A stretch of 61,030 nt of DNA from Bacillus sp. AFS006103 (GCA_002559145.1 NTXX01000004.1:1-61030); one strand, 5' to 3'; positions 11,023 through 22,500 are shown, counted from the first letter of the stretch. The notes: generated by a model not told the origin, from the letters alone. Made by a program: numbers and translations.

Positions 11023-11973
11023 TTATTTTGCATCGGCGATTGGGACACCAAAATTCGGTGTTCCATCTTCGTTCCAAGTAAACACTTGAGCCCGAGTGTG
11101 GCGGTTCGGATCCCATAACGGGTCGCCCTCAATATCCCGATAGTTACGCGCATGATAGATAAGAATATCTTGGCTTCCGTCTTCTGATACTGTGAAACTG
11201 TTATGTCCCGGTCCGTATTGACTGTTTTCTAGATTTGTTTTAAATACAGGTGTTTCTGATTTTTCCCATGATGCAGGGTCTAATAAATCGCTATTTTCTT
11301 CAGCAGAAAGGAGACCCATACAATAATTGTAATCTGTGGCACTTGCAGAATAGGAAATGAAGATCTTTCCATTTCTCTTTAATACTGCCGCTCCTTCGTT
11401 TACCAAGAAGCCAATGGTTTCCCAATCATACTCAGGCTTTGTGATCATCACTTGAGGTCCGTCAATCGTCCAAGGATTGACCATTTTTGCGATGTAAAGG
11501 TTGGAGTTTCCAATAATTTCAGGGCCTTTTTGTGCCCATACATAATATCTTTGCCCCTTATGCTCAAATATCGTAGCATCAAGAGAGAAAGACTCCCAGT
11601 CCGTTTTTACTTGACCCTTTTCTACCCAAGTTCCTTCGAGAGGGTTCTCGGAATCATTTTCAATAACATACATCCGATGATCAAAAATCTCATCTGCCCT
11701 TGCAGCCGCATAATAGATGAACCATTTTCCATCAATGTAATGAATTTCAGGTGCCCAAATATTCGCGCTCATTGGGCCTTCTTCATGTTTTCTCCAGGCA
11801 ACGACAGGCTCGGCTTTACCCAACCCTTGTATGGTTGCATCCCTTCTGACTTCAATCCGGTCATATTCCGGAACAGACGCTGTGAAATAATAGTAACCAT
11901 CTGTATGTTTATAGACCCATGGATCAGCACGCTGCTCGACAATGGGATTATTTAATGTTTCAATGTTAGGCAT
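11023..11973 (-). CDS. GH43 exo-acting alpha-L-arabinofuranosidase, paralogue 1
   Basis: This 316-residue intracellular GH43 enzyme is a tandem paralogue of the next gene downstream; by eye about two thirds to three quarters of positions are identical. Catalytic residues are Asp17 (RADPWV), Asp132 (SLDATIF) and Glu193 (NEGAAV). The two differ mainly in loops, for example a PSKGIIDELFQ insertion in paralogue 2 against RADEIFD here. The start has AAAGGTG nine bases upstream. It follows araM by 24 bp and belongs to the same minus-strand run. It probably trims alpha-1,5-linked arabino-oligosaccharides; why two copies are kept is unknown. Confidence 0.84.
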   Translation of the reverse strand: MPNIETLNNPIVEQRADPWVYKHTDGYYYFTASVPEYDRIEVRRDATIQGLGKAEPVVAWRKHEEGPMSANIWAPEIHYIDGKWFIYYAAARADEIFDHRMYVIENDSENPLEGTWVEKGQVKTDWESFSLDATIFEHKGQRYYVWAQKGPEIIGNSNLYIAKMVNPWTIDGPQVMITKPEYDWETIGFLVNEGAAVLKRNGKIFISYSASATDYNYCMGLLSAEENSDLLDPASWEKSETPVFKTNLENSQYGPGHNSFTVSEDGSQDILIYHARNYRDIEGDPLWDPNRHTRAQVFTWNEDGTPNFGVPIADAK

Positions 11974-11997
11974 ATTTGATCACCTTTCTCTTTCATT

Positions 11998-13239
11998 TTA
12001 TCTCGCTTCAACCTGATGATTGACTTTAATTACCTCATTTAGTAACTTTAATGCGGTGAAACGATCTCTTAAATGATGGGCTTCGGTTAAACTTCTCATG
12101 ACAAGATTTCCATCAATCCCTAGTTGGCTTGGCAGTGTTTCTCCTCCAACTTTTTCGATAAGTTCACACAGTTGAGAAGCTTTTGGAATAGCCGCATATA
12201 CCACTTTAATTTCTTCAATGTTTTCTTTAATATTTCTAACGATACAATAGTTTTCAACCGTTTTTATCGTATCATCTAATTTTATCAGTACAGAGATAGC
12301 TGAGATAAATTCCCTTTCATATATATCTGCCAGGAGCGCAACCGCCACCCCGACCTTGGCCCCGTGAAGGACTTGCGGGCGGTTTTGTCTTAAGAATTCC
12401 ATCTCCCAATAGTGTGAGAGGTGATGCTCCCCTCCTGAAGCTGGATGAGATTGGCCAAATAGTAACATTGCTAATCCAGATTGAATAAGGGCTTCAATTA
12501 AAATACGGATACCTTCTTCATCAGCGGCGGCAATTTTATCCGCTTTTTCAACACATAGATTAAGAGCCTCTCTCGTAATGTTTGCAACAAGGGGACAATA
12601 TGGTTCACCATAAGTAAGATGCCCAAATTTCCAATCTGCAAGGGATGTATATTTGGCTAACATATCCCCAAATCCTGCCGCGATCATTTTCTTAGGCGCA
12701 TTCCGTAGTATGCCTAAATCAGCAAATACCGCAATAGGCGCTATCATTTGAAAGGTTTTCTTCATCCCTCTCACAATTATTGGTGCTCCCATAGAGGTAA
12801 ATCCATCAACAGAAGGAGCAGTAGGAACAGAAATGAACGGAATTTTCATTTTAGTACTGGTAAAGCGAGCAATATCGTGGATCGTTCCGGATCCTACCGC
12901 TAAAATGACATCAGTATCTTGAGACGTATCCAACAATGCTTGTACTAAAGACTTTTCGTCTGATACTACATCTTTATTCTCGTCAGGCTGCAGCAAACAG
13001 GTAGAATAGCCAACCTTTGTTGTTGATAAATGCTTGGTTAGCTCTTCCCCAGCAGCACGAAAAGTCTGCTCGTCTGCAATGATAACTGCTTTTTTAAATG
13101 CTTTCTTTTCCAAATAAGCAGCAGCTTCTCCTAATACATTGTTCCCTACTAAAATGGTCTCAAACGGAATCTGATTATGATGATTGCCGCAGTCACAACT
13201 ATTGGCTAGACTCATAATTTCATTTATTACTCTTTCCAT
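11998..13239 (-). CDS. araM: sn-Glycerol-1-phosphate dehydrogenase AraM
   Basis: This 413-residue member of the iron-containing alcohol/glycerol dehydrogenase superfamily matches AraM/EgsA, which reduces dihydroxyacetone phosphate to sn-glycerol-1-phosphate. Visible features are the NAD(P)-binding GSGTIHDIARF motif, the Asp-containing PTAPSVDGFTSMGAP segment and metal-binding His residues in SHPASGGEHHLSHYWE and HGAKVGV. An N-terminal SCDCGNHH cluster is typical of AraM. In B. subtilis the gene also sits in the arabinose operon, and the glycerol-1-phosphate there goes to heptaprenylglyceryl phosphate. Why it belongs with arabinose catabolism is not explained by its enzymology. The start has GGCAGGAGG upstream. 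Confidence 0.92.
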   Translation of the reverse strand: MERVINEIMSLANSCDCGNHHNQIPFETILVGNNVLGEAAAYLEKKAFKKAVIIADEQTFRAAGEELTKHLSTTKVGYSTCLLQPDENKDVVSDEKSLVQALLDTSQDTDVILAVGSGTIHDIARFTSTKMKIPFISVPTAPSVDGFTSMGAPIIVRGMKKTFQMIAPIAVFADLGILRNAPKKMIAAGFGDMLAKYTSLADWKFGHLTYGEPYCPLVANITREALNLCVEKADKIAAADEEGIRILIEALIQSGLAMLLFGQSHPASGGEHHLSHYWEMEFLRQNRPQVLHGAKVGVAVALLADIYEREFISAISVLIKLDDTIKTVENYCIVRNIKENIEEIKVVYAAIPKASQLCELIEKVGGETLPSQLGIDGNLVMRSLTEAHHLRDRFTALKLLNEVIKVNHQVEAR

Positions 13240-13286
13240 TATTGTGCCTCCTGCCCTTCAACTTTTTACCCTCAATCAATCTTTGA

Positions 13287-14339
13287 CTATTTGGCGATAA
13301 GACTGAATTTATACTTTGTTACAGATGTGTACTCTTGGTCTTTTTCTAACACCCAAGAGGGAAAGTTCGGATGGTGAATAGCATCAGGTAGCCCTTGTGT
13401 TTCTAAACAAATACCAAGGTATTTACGAGATGGGACACCGTAGATCTCACCTTCTGATTTCATTTGGTTTCCAGAGTAGACAACGACTCCTGGCTCATCG
13501 GTTTCAATGGTTAATGTACGGCCGCTCTCGGGTTCTGTAAGAATAATTTCTTGGTCATGGTTGGATGAGAGTAAAAAAGGATGATCATATCCTTGGCCTG
13601 CTAATTGATTTTGCGGATGATTGGATTCAACCCCTGATTGAATCAATCGTTCACTAGTAAAATCAAACGGTGTCCCAGGAACGTCCAACAGCTCTCCGGT
13701 TGGAAGCAATTCATCATTTAGTTCTAAGAACTTATCACTCTTAATTGATAGTGTATGATGGAGAATATCGCTTTTAATATTTCCACTTAGGTTAAAATAA
13801 GAATGATTGGTCATATTTAATAATGTCTTTTCATCTGAAATTCCTGAATAGTGGATGGTTAGTTCATTCTGATTATTGAGTGTATAAGTTACCTTAATAT
13901 TTACATTTCCTGGGTAACCTTCTTCACCCTCAGGGCTCAGGTATGCAAATTGAACACTTACTTCTTCGTCATTCTCTTTTATAGAAGCATTCCAAATCAC
14001 TTTATCGAACCCTTTATTTCCCCCGTGGAGATGGTTGTTGTTTTCGTTTTTTGCCAGAGTATAGGTTTTTCCGTCAAGTTCAAACGATCCGCCTTTTATC
14101 CGGCCGGCTACACGTCCGACAACCGTACCGAAGAAATAACTTCCCTTCACATATTCTTCTAAGCTGTCATATCCCAAGACAATATTCTCATAATTTCCGT
14201 CTTGGTCAGGAGTGATCATTTTCGTAATGATACAACCGTAGTTAATGCATGTTAGTTCCATACCATGGTCGTTTACTAGTGTAAATGAATTGACAGTTTG
14301 ATCGTTTAATTTACCAAACTTTTCTTGAATAACCTTCAT
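13287..14339 (-). CDS. galM: Aldose 1-epimerase (mutarotase)
   Basis: This 350-residue cytoplasmic protein interconverts alpha and beta anomers of aldoses, which helps feed released L-arabinose into the isomerase. GalM hallmarks are NHLHGGNKGFDKVIW, the catalytic His of NHSYFNLSG and the Glu of LGICLETQGLPDA. I chose the ATG encoding MKVIQEKFG, six to seven bases after GGCAGG; two earlier in-frame ATGs lie too close to that site. It follows the GH51 gene after a terminator-like hairpin. The symbol is by family; the substrate could be galactose or arabinose. Confidence 0.9.
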   Translation of the reverse strand: MKVIQEKFGKLNDQTVNSFTLVNDHGMELTCINYGCIITKMITPDQDGNYENIVLGYDSLEEYVKGSYFFGTVVGRVAGRIKGGSFELDGKTYTLAKNENNNHLHGGNKGFDKVIWNASIKENDEEVSVQFAYLSPEGEEGYPGNVNIKVTYTLNNQNELTIHYSGISDEKTLLNMTNHSYFNLSGNIKSDILHHTLSIKSDKFLELNDELLPTGELLDVPGTPFDFTSERLIQSGVESNHPQNQLAGQGYDHPFLLSSNHDQEIILTEPESGRTLTIETDEPGVVVYSGNQMKSEGEIYGVPSRKYLGICLETQGLPDAIHHPNFPSWVLEKDQEYTSVTKYKFSLIAK

Positions 14340-14368
14340 ATTCATCCTGCCTTTCATACCATTGATAT

Positions 14369-14416
14369 AAAAAATAGTCCATATCTTCTCAGTCTAGTTG
14401 ACTAAAAGGATATGGA
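14369..14416 (-). terminator. Terminator-like stem-loop between abfA and galM
   Basis: On the minus strand a long stem (TCCATATCCTTTTAGTC / GACTGAGAAGATATGGA, mostly paired) is followed by CTATTTTTT. It would terminate or attenuate transcription between the GH51 gene and the epimerase gene, or act as an mRNA-stabilising end. Confidence 0.65.
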
Positions 14417-14426
14417 ATATAAAGAA

Positions 14427-15962
<1,536 letters not shown>

Positions 15963-16001
15963 TTAATAGTCTTATCAACGAGAAACTACTATAAATACTA
16001 G

Positions 16002-16274
16002 TTAACTGACTTTATCCCATTTTGGTTTACCTGCAAATGGACAGCTTTTGCTTTTAATCTTAGCACGGTAGCGGACGATACATCCGCTATGTGCACAAGT
16101 GGTACCATATTGCAGGGAAGGACAGCTCTCACAAGTCTTTAATCTTGCTAGATAGACCTCGTCAGAAACAATAACAGTTGGGTTCTCTTCAGCTTCTTTG
16201 ACTAATTCTTGAATGATCTCTTCCGTTACGATTACACTCTCCACGCAGCCCTTGCACAGACTTTTCTGATTCAC
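16002..16274 (-). CDS. DUF6171-like small Cys-rich protein
   Basis: This 90-residue cytoplasmic protein starts at GTG with GGCGGGG upstream. It has eight cysteines in spaced groups (LCKGC, CESC, TCAHSGC, KSCPF), which look like two metal-binding knuckles. It resembles the DUF6171 family, for which I know no function. It is encoded between the two GH51 genes with short gaps, so it is translated from the arabinan operon. Zinc or iron-sulfur binding is inferred from the Cys pattern only. It has no membrane segment or signal peptide. Confidence 0.75.
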   Translation of the reverse strand: MNQKSLCKGCVESVIVTEEIIQELVKEAEENPTVIVSDEVYLARLKTCESCPSLQYGTTCAHSGCIVRYRAKIKSKSCPFAGKPKWDKVS

Positions 16275-16295
16275 TGAATTCCCCGCCTTGTTCTT

Positions 16296-17783
16296 TTATT
16301 CAATAACTAATGTCACAACAGACATAGCTGGAAGTTTGATGGCCAATTTATTATTTTCAACAGCTACACCTGTGAATTCAACTGGTTTAACAACATCCGG
16401 CTGTTCAAATGTGTTATGAGCATTCATCGTGTCCGCAGTGATGATGGTGCCTGACACCTTTGTATTCGCTGCATTAATACCGCGTAGGTCTAAATCTAAT
16501 TCAGCCCCGTTTTGGTGATCGATATTACATAAGCTTACATGGATCTTGCCTTCCGTATTTTTCGATGCAGATACCGTTACCTGCGGCAATGTTTCACCAT
16601 TATACTCATAAGTGCCAAATGAAGAATCAACTGCTAATAGTTCAGCATCCTGGTGAACCTTGTACATATCAAATACATGATACGTTGGAGTAAGGATCAT
16701 CTTCTCACCTTCAGTCAGAATCATGGCTTGTAATACGTTAACCGTTTGAGCAATATTTGTCATTTGAACACGATCTGCGTGGTTATGGAAGATGTTGAAG
16801 TGTAATCCTGCCACTAATGCATCACGAATCGTATTTTGCTGGTATAAAAATCCTGGGTTTGTACCTGGCTCAACGTCAAACCATGTACCCCACTCATCAA
16901 TGATCATGCCAATGCGTTTTTGCGGATCGTACTTATCCATAATCGTACTGTGTTTAGTAATTAACTCATCCATATGAAGAGCTTTTTTCATGGTAACGAA
17001 CCATTCATCTTCTGGGAAATCAATGGCAGAGCCTTTTCCTAACCAGAAGTCTCCTGGAATGGTGTAATAGTGTAGGCTAAGGCCATCCATTAACCAGTGG
17101 GCATTTTTCATTAACACTTCTGTCCAGTTATAGTCATCGACATTCGCACCGCCGGCGATTTTATAAACTTTATTATTTCCATAGTTTCTTACATAGGTTT
17201 GGTATCTGCGATATAGATCAGCATAATATTCAGGACGCATGTTTCCGCCGCAGCCCCAGTTTTCGTTACCTACACCAAAATACTTTAATTTCCATGGCTC
17301 CGCGCGGCCATTTTCACGGCGCCAGTTGGTCATTGGTGATTCGCCTTCAAAGGTCATGTATTCAACCCACTCTGACATTTCTTGAACCGTTCCGCTTCCA
17401 ACATTTCCGCAAATATATGGCTCACACTCTAGTAATTCACATAAAAGCATAAATTCGTGTGTACCAAAATTGTTGTTTTCTACGACACCGCCCCAGTGAG
17501 TATTAACCATTCGTTTGCGGTTTTCCTTAGGACCAATACCATCTTTCCAGTGATATTCATCGGCAAAACAGCCACCCGGCCAGCGAAGGACTGGAACTTT
17601 GATGTTTTTTAATGCTGCTATTACGTCATTCCGAATTCCTTTTGTATTTGGGATCGAAGAATCCTCACCAACCCAAATCCCTTCATATATACATCTTCCA
17701 AGGTGCTCTGCAAAATGACCATAGATATTTTTATTGATTTTTCCTTTTTGGATATCTGCGTTGATAATTACATTATTAGCCAC
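16296..17783 (-). CDS. abf2: GH51 alpha-N-arabinofuranosidase (paralogue B)
   Basis: This is the second intracellular GH51 arabinofuranosidase, about 495 residues. The best start is a GTG with GGAGG eight bases upstream, giving [20 protein letters not shown]; that matches the N-terminus of known Bacillus enzymes. The frame is open to 17825, but the upstream ATGs have no ribosome binding site. The acid/base is Glu174 (FGVGNENWG) and the nucleophile Glu297 (MIIDEWGTW). It shares only moderate similarity with the other GH51 here. It sits 60 bp after transketolase. The symbol abf2 follows B. subtilis usage by analogy; which paralogue matches which is not certain. Confidence 0.9.
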   Translation of the reverse strand: MANNVIINADIQKGKINKNIYGHFAEHLGRCIYEGIWVGEDSSIPNTKGIRNDVIAALKNIKVPVLRWPGGCFADEYHWKDGIGPKENRKRMVNTHWGGVVENNNFGTHEFMLLCELLECEPYICGNVGSGTVQEMSEWVEYMTFEGESPMTNWRRENGRAEPWKLKYFGVGNENWGCGGNMRPEYYADLYRRYQTYVRNYGNNKVYKIAGGANVDDYNWTEVLMKNAHWLMDGLSLHYYTIPGDFWLGKGSAIDFPEDEWFVTMKKALHMDELITKHSTIMDKYDPQKRIGMIIDEWGTWFDVEPGTNPGFLYQQNTIRDALVAGLHFNIFHNHADRVQMTNIAQTVNVLQAMILTEGEKMILTPTYHVFDMYKVHQDAELLAVDSSFGTYEYNGETLPQVTVSASKNTEGKIHVSLCNIDHQNGAELDLDLRGINAANTKVSGTIITADTMNAHNTFEQPDVVKPVEFTGVAVENNKLAIKLPAMSVVTLVIE

Positions 17784-17844
17784 CAAAAACGCCTCCATTT
17801 TTGATTTATTAGTATTTAAAAGCAACTACGTAAACTACTATTTT

Positions 17845-19860
17845 TTATAGACGGTCTTTTATCTTCGTAATGATGCTCTCTGGTGTAAATCCGTATTCTT
17901 TAGCAATCTTATCTCCCGGTGCAGATGCCCCGAATGTACGAATTCCAATGACAAGTCCTTCTCTGCCGACATATTGTGCCCAGCCTTGTGGTGAAGCTAA
18001 TTCAATCGCCACGTTAAGTTTAATGTCATTTCTAAGGATAGATGCTTGGTATTCAGGAGTTTGCTGATCAAATAGTTCCCATGACGGCATGCTGATGACA
18101 CGCGTACTGGTTCCTTCTTTTTCTAGACTGGTTTTAACATCTAGGGCAAGATTTAATTCCGATCCAGTGGCAATCAGTTGAACAATAGGTGTTTCAGCAG
18201 CACAGTCAGCCGCAATATATGCACCTTTAGTTACTTGATCATTTGCCGTAGCAGCATCCGTGTTAACAGTCAGATTTTGTCTAGTTAAAACTAGCGCAAC
18301 AGGACCATTTTGATTTGTTACAGCATATTTCCAAGCTGCTGCTGTTTCGTTGGCATCCGCTGGGCGGAACACGGTTACATTTGGAATGCCGCGCAGAGCA
18401 GATAATTGCTCAATTGGCTCATGTGTTGGTCCATCTTCACCGACAAAAATGCTATCATGAGTAAACACGTAAACAACCGGTAAGTTCATTAGTGCCGATA
18501 ACCGAATAGCAGGACGAAGATAATCAGAGAACACAAAGAAAGTAGAACCGAATGGTTTAACGCCGCCGTGAAGAGCCATACCATTTACAACGCTCCCCAT
18601 AGCAAACTCACGTACTCCATAATAAACGTTGCGTCCTTCATATGAGCCTTGCGCGAAACGGCCTAAGTCTTTCATGTGAGTCATAGTAGATGATTCCAAG
18701 TCGGCAGAACCGCCAATTAAATTTGGAATTTTTCTAGCAAGGGCATTTAGCACTTGTCCTGAAGCCACTCGGGTGGAAAGGGATGTGCCTTTCTCATATA
18801 CAGGTACTTCCTGATCCCAATCTTCTGGAAGTTCACCTTTAATCTCACGATCAAGCCGATTAGCTAATTCAGGGAAGACTTGCTTATACTGATTAAATAA
18901 TCCATCCCATTGTTGATTAGTCTGAATACCTTTGGTTTTAACTTCCTGCCAGTACTCACTCACTTCCTCTGGGATAAAAAAATCTTCTTGAGGCCAGCCG
19001 TAAAAAACTTTTGTCAATTTTACTTCCTCCGCACCAAGCGGAGAACCATGTGTACCTTGATGTCCTCCTTTTCCGCCTTTGTTAGGGCTTCCGTAGCCAA
19101 GAGTGGTCTTTACCTCTATTAAAGTTGGTTTGGTTAGCTCTTTCTTTGCTTCTACAAGAGCCTCTTCGATGTCCGATAGGTTATTTTCTTCTTCTACTCG
19201 AAGGACCTGCCAGCCATAAGCTTCAAAGCGCTTCTCCACATTTTCAGAGAATGAAAGATTCGCTTCACCATCGAGCGTTATGTTGTTAGAATCATAGATT
19301 AAAATTAATTTTCCTAATTGTAGGTGGCCGGCCAATGAGGCTGCCTCAGCAGAAACACCTTCCATCAAGTCGCCGTCGCCGCAAATTGCATATGTATAAT
19401 GGTCAATCAGCGGGAAGTTTTCACGATTATATACGGAAGATAAATGAGCTTCTGCCATCGCCATTCCAACGCCCATGGCAACACCTTGACCTAAAGGACC
19501 GGTCGTTGCATCAACACCTGTAGTATGCCCAAACTCAGGGTGTCCTGGGGTTTTGCTTCCCCATTGTCTAAACTGTTTTAAATCCTCGAGTGACAAGTCA
19601 TATCCACTCAAATGCAATAAGCTATATAACAACATCGATCCATGACCAGCAGAAAGAACGAAGCGGTCACGGTTGAACCATGTTGGGTTTGCAGGGTTAT
19701 GATTCATGATTTTTGACCATAAAACATGTCCGGCAGGCGCCATTCCCATTGGCATCCCTGGATGGCCTGATTTTGCTTTTTCGATTGCGTCAATAGCTAG
19801 TGTTCTAATGGTATTGACCGCAAGCTGTTCTACTTGTAATTTATCAACTGTTTGGCTCAA
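17845..19860 (-). CDS. tkt: Transketolase
   Basis: This 671-residue thiamine-diphosphate enzyme moves two-carbon units between sugar phosphates in the pentose phosphate pathway, where it handles xylulose 5-phosphate made by AraA, the kinase and AraD. The TPP-binding [13 protein letters not shown] motif, the GHPGMPMG and [15 protein letters not shown] segments and the pyrimidine domain ([12 protein letters not shown]) are intact. The start is a TTG with GGGGAG seven bases upstream. It directly follows araA after two stem-loops, and leads into the GH51 gene. An arabinose-operon copy is probably a second transketolase in addition to a housekeeping one, which is inference. Confidence 0.94.
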   Translation of the reverse strand: MSQTVDKLQVEQLAVNTIRTLAIDAIEKAKSGHPGMPMGMAPAGHVLWSKIMNHNPANPTWFNRDRFVLSAGHGSMLLYSLLHLSGYDLSLEDLKQFRQWGSKTPGHPEFGHTTGVDATTGPLGQGVAMGVGMAMAEAHLSSVYNRENFPLIDHYTYAICGDGDLMEGVSAEAASLAGHLQLGKLILIYDSNNITLDGEANLSFSENVEKRFEAYGWQVLRVEEENNLSDIEEALVEAKKELTKPTLIEVKTTLGYGSPNKGGKGGHQGTHGSPLGAEEVKLTKVFYGWPQEDFFIPEEVSEYWQEVKTKGIQTNQQWDGLFNQYKQVFPELANRLDREIKGELPEDWDQEVPVYEKGTSLSTRVASGQVLNALARKIPNLIGGSADLESSTMTHMKDLGRFAQGSYEGRNVYYGVREFAMGSVVNGMALHGGVKPFGSTFFVFSDYLRPAIRLSALMNLPVVYVFTHDSIFVGEDGPTHEPIEQLSALRGIPNVTVFRPADANETAAAWKYAVTNQNGPVALVLTRQNLTVNTDAATANDQVTKGAYIAADCAAETPIVQLIATGSELNLALDVKTSLEKEGTSTRVISMPSWELFDQQTPEYQASILRNDIKLNVAIELASPQGWAQYVGREGLVIGIRTFGASAPGDKIAKEYGFTPESIITKIKDRL

Positions 19861-19884
19861 AATGTTTCTCCCCTTTACAACAAT

Positions 19885-19947
19885 AAAAATAATGGTCTTA
19901 AGTGACCATCAGGGCTATTATTTACTAATAGCCCCGATTTTTTTATT
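19885..19947. terminator. Tandem stem-loops between araA and tkt
   Basis: Two hairpins lie side by side. One (GGGGCTATTA / TAATAGCCC) has TTTTTTT on its plus-strand side; the second, read on the minus strand, is ATGGTC-ACTTAA-GACCAT followed by TATTTTTATT. They can reduce read-through from araA into tkt or protect the araDA message. Confidence 0.65.
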
Positions 19948-19972
19948 AATGGTTGTGAAACTTGGATGTTAA

Positions 19973-21460
19973 TTAACGAAAGATAACTTCGTTCCAACGG
20001 ATTTCGTTATTGAATGCATGAGTGTTTGTGTCATTGTTAATTAAAAGGAACTCAATTCCAGCTAGTTCAGCTAAGTCTCTTAGCTGTTCAGTTGTTACTT
20101 TATAAGAGAAGCCTGTATGGTGCGCTCCGCCGGCTTGAATCCAGTTTTCAACTGCTTGGCTTAAAGATGGCTGAGTCTTCCATAATACCCGTGCAACCGG
20201 AAGCTTTGGCATATCCTTCTCTAGGCTTATCGTATCTACTTCATTTACAAGTAGACGGAAACGATGGCCAAGGTCCACAATGGTTGCATTCAATGCTGAA
20301 CAGCCCCCTCTTCCATCAAATACAATTCGTGCTGGGTCCTCTTTACCGCCGATTCCAAGTGGATGAACCTCGATTTTCGGACGAGTGGCAGAGATGGTTG
20401 GGCAAACTTCAAGCATGTGAGAACCAAGAACCATTTCATTCCCTGGCTCAAAATGATACGTATAATCTTCCATGAAGGAAGTTCCTTCGTTACCTGCAAT
20501 AATTTTCATCAATCTTACAAGAGCAGCGGTTTTCCAGTCACCCTCACCAGCAAAACCATAGCCTTTTTCCATTAAACGCTGCACCGCTAAACCAGGAAGC
20601 TGATGGATGCCATGTAAATCCTCAAAAGTAGTGGTGAATGCTGTGTAGCCGCCTTCTGTTAAAAATGCTTTCATACCAAGCTCGATTCTCGCTTGATAGC
20701 GGATAGCATCGCGAACCGGTCCATCAGTCAATCCTTCTGGAGTAATATCATATTGCTGTTCATATTCAGCCATTAACTGGTCGATTTCCTGTTCTGTAAC
20801 ATCATTCATGCGCTGAACAAGATCGCCTACACCATAACCGTTTATTGTCCAACCAAACTTGATTTGCGCTTCTACCTTATCACCCTCTGTTACCGCTACT
20901 TGGCGCATATTGTCACCAAATCTTGCAATTTTAAGAGATTTGCTTTCCTGAAACGCAGCTGCTGTTCTCATCCAGCTGCCAACGCGATCTCTTACTTCTT
21001 GGTTTTCCCAATGACCAACAACAACTTTACGCTTTACTTTCATACGTGCTGCGATGAAACCATGCTCACGGTCACCGTGGGCTGCTTGGTTTAAGTTCAT
21101 AAAATCCATATCGATTGAATCCCAAGGGATATCACGGTTAAATTGTGTAGCTAAATGTAGATAAGGCTTTTGAAGAGAAGAAAGGCCTGCAATCCACATT
21201 TTTGATGGTGAAAATGTGTGCATCCAAGTAATGATACCTGCACAATTTTCATCCGCATTAGCTTCTAGGATCAATTTGCGGATTGAATCTGAATCTTTTA
21301 CTACTGATTTAAAAATTAATTTATAAGAAACAGCCGGATCATTATCCAATCCATTTACAATTGTTTTAGAGTTTTCTTCCACTTGGAGAAGTACATCTTC
21401 TCCGTATAATAATTGACTTCCTGTTACAAACCAGAATTCATAGGCTTTTGTAGTTAACAC
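19973..21460 (-). CDS. araA: L-arabinose isomerase
   Basis: This 495-residue cytoplasmic Mn2+-dependent enzyme converts L-arabinose to L-ribulose, the first catabolic step. It is full length and shows family segments such as FWFVTGSQLLYG at the N-terminus, TWMHTFSPSKMWI, GEGDWKTAALVRLMK, GNEGTSFMEDYTYHF and LGSHMLEVCPT, which carry the metal-binding Glu and His residues. The start is a GTG with GGAGG eight bases upstream. It follows araD by 111 bp; that gap holds inverted AraR half-sites. Confidence 0.96.
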   Translation of the reverse strand: MLTTKAYEFWFVTGSQLLYGEDVLLQVEENSKTIVNGLDNDPAVSYKLIFKSVVKDSDSIRKLILEANADENCAGIITWMHTFSPSKMWIAGLSSLQKPYLHLATQFNRDIPWDSIDMDFMNLNQAAHGDREHGFIAARMKVKRKVVVGHWENQEVRDRVGSWMRTAAAFQESKSLKIARFGDNMRQVAVTEGDKVEAQIKFGWTINGYGVGDLVQRMNDVTEQEIDQLMAEYEQQYDITPEGLTDGPVRDAIRYQARIELGMKAFLTEGGYTAFTTTFEDLHGIHQLPGLAVQRLMEKGYGFAGEGDWKTAALVRLMKIIAGNEGTSFMEDYTYHFEPGNEMVLGSHMLEVCPTISATRPKIEVHPLGIGGKEDPARIVFDGRGGCSALNATIVDLGHRFRLLVNEVDTISLEKDMPKLPVARVLWKTQPSLSQAVENWIQAGGAHHTGFSYKVTTEQLRDLAELAGIEFLLINNDTNTHAFNNEIRWNEVIFR

Positions 21461-21504
21461 TGTAATTCCTCCTAAGTATAGATATTATGTTAGTAAATTA
21501 TTAA

Positions 21505-21537
21505 ACTTGTACTTTGCAGCCAGTCATCCGTACAAGT
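21505..21537. promoter_or_regulatory. Inverted AraR half-sites between araD and araA
   Basis: ACTTGTAC (21505-21512) and its exact inverted copy GTACAAGT (21530-21537) are separated by 17 bp. Each half equals the left half of the AraR operators elsewhere in the window. It could be a split AraR site or an 8-bp RNA hairpin between the cistrons. Confidence 0.45.
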
Positions 21538-21571
21538 ACTCCGAGATTACGCCATTAAACATTCTATTAGA

Positions 21572-22267
21572 CTACTTCTGTCCGTAATAAGCATTAGCAC
21601 CATGCTTACGGAGATAATGTTTATCAAGCAAGAATTGGTCGATCGGCTTAATTTGCGGATTAAGCGTAAATGTGTTTAACGCCATTTTAGCCACTTCTTC
21701 TAAAACAACCGCATTATGGACCGCTTGGTTGGCATTTTTCCCCCAGCTAAATGGAGCATGACCTGATAATAAAATTCCAGGCATTGCAACAGGGTCAAGT
21801 CCTTCTTTTTCAAAGGTTTCAATTATCACATTGCCTGTTTCAAGCTCATATCCACGATCAATTTCCTCTTGGGAAAGGGTACGTGTACAAGGAATTTCTC
21901 CGTAAAAATAATCCGCATGTGTCGTCCCAAGTGCCGGAATTGGGCGTCCTGCCTGAGCCCAGCTTGTTGCTCCTGGGGAGTGAGTATGAACAATTCCTCC
22001 AATTTGCGGGAATGCCCGATATAATTCGAGGTGTGTTGGTGTATCGGAAGAAGGTCTTAAACTCCCTTCCACGATGTTTCCATCTAAATCTAATACAACA
22101 AGATCATCGATTTGCAGTTCATCGTACGCTACACCACTTGGTTTAATCACAACCAGGCCTGTTTCACGGTCAATTCCGCTCACATTTCCCCAAGTAAACG
22201 TAACCAATCCATGTACTGGAAGCGCTAAGTTAGCTTCCAGAACCTCTCTTTTCAAATATTCTAACAT
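21572..22267 (-). CDS. araD: L-ribulose-5-phosphate 4-epimerase
   Basis: This 231-residue zinc-dependent class II aldolase-fold enzyme converts L-ribulose 5-phosphate to D-xylulose 5-phosphate, completing entry to the pentose phosphate pathway. The start is the ATG of [10 protein letters not shown], with AAGGAGG upstream, which matches known AraD N-termini; an earlier ATG at 22291 overlaps the ribosome binding site. Substrate and zinc signatures include [27 protein letters not shown] and [13 protein letters not shown]. It is the first gene of an araD-araA unit with its own AraR-controlled promoter at 22473-22500. Confidence 0.95.
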   Translation of the reverse strand: MLEYLKREVLEANLALPVHGLVTFTWGNVSGIDRETGLVVIKPSGVAYDELQIDDLVVLDLDGNIVEGSLRPSSDTPTHLELYRAFPQIGGIVHTHSPGATSWAQAGRPIPALGTTHADYFYGEIPCTRTLSQEEIDRGYELETGNVIIETFEKEGLDPVAMPGILLSGHAPFSWGKNANQAVHNAVVLEEVAKMALNTFTLNPQIKPIDQFLLDKHYLRKHGANAYYGQK

Positions 22268-22294
22268 CGGTTTCTTCCTCCTTACCCTCAAATA

Positions 22295-22308
22295 AGAATA
22301 CGTTTACA
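22295..22308 (-). promoter_or_regulatory. cre-like CcpA site in araD leader
   Basis: On the minus strand TGTAAACGTATTCT resembles the cre consensus TGTAANCGNTNNCA with two mismatches. It lies about 165 bp downstream of the araD promoter and just before the araD start, fitting CcpA roadblock repression. Confidence 0.45.
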
Positions 22309-22376
22309 AACCTAATAAAATTTTCTTAATCTTAAAACAATTAATAGCTATTCAGTCATTCTATATAAAAAAAATT

Positions 22377-22392
22377 ATTATCCGTACAAGAT
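22377..22392 (-). promoter_or_regulatory. AraR-like operator in araD leader
   Basis: On the minus strand ATCTTGTACGGATAAT resembles the AraR operator ATTTGTNCGTNCAAAT. It is a second copy about 70 bp downstream of the promoter-proximal operator, an arrangement used for cooperative looping in B. subtilis araABDLMNPQ. Confidence 0.5.
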
Positions 22393-22446
22393 ACTTTATA
22401 AGGATGACAACCTTACATTAATTCCTACAAGTTATACAAACAGTTT

Positions 22447-22464
22447 CAACTTGTACGTATAACA
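22447..22464 (-). promoter_or_regulatory. AraR operator at araD promoter
   Basis: The plus-strand sequence CAACTTGTACGTATAACA contains the AraR core TTGTACGTA. It overlaps the expected transcription start of the araDA promoter immediately downstream of the -10 box. The same arrangement is repeated before the kinase gene. Confidence 0.68.
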
Positions 22465-22472
22465 TTGATTAA

Positions 22473-22500
22473 ATTTTAACATCTATCTGTTTTTTTTCAA
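22473..22500 (-). promoter_or_regulatory. Sigma-A-type promoter of araDA
   Basis: On the minus strand a TTGAAA -35 (22495-22500) and TAAAAT -10 (22473-22478) are spaced by 16 bp, with an AraR operator directly after the -10. The same boxes and spacing recur at 24287-24314. Confidence 0.62.

Noticed and set aside
20092..20475. 127-codon plus-strand frame inside araA
   Set aside because: It is antisense within a conserved gene; the long open frame follows from codon bias of araA.
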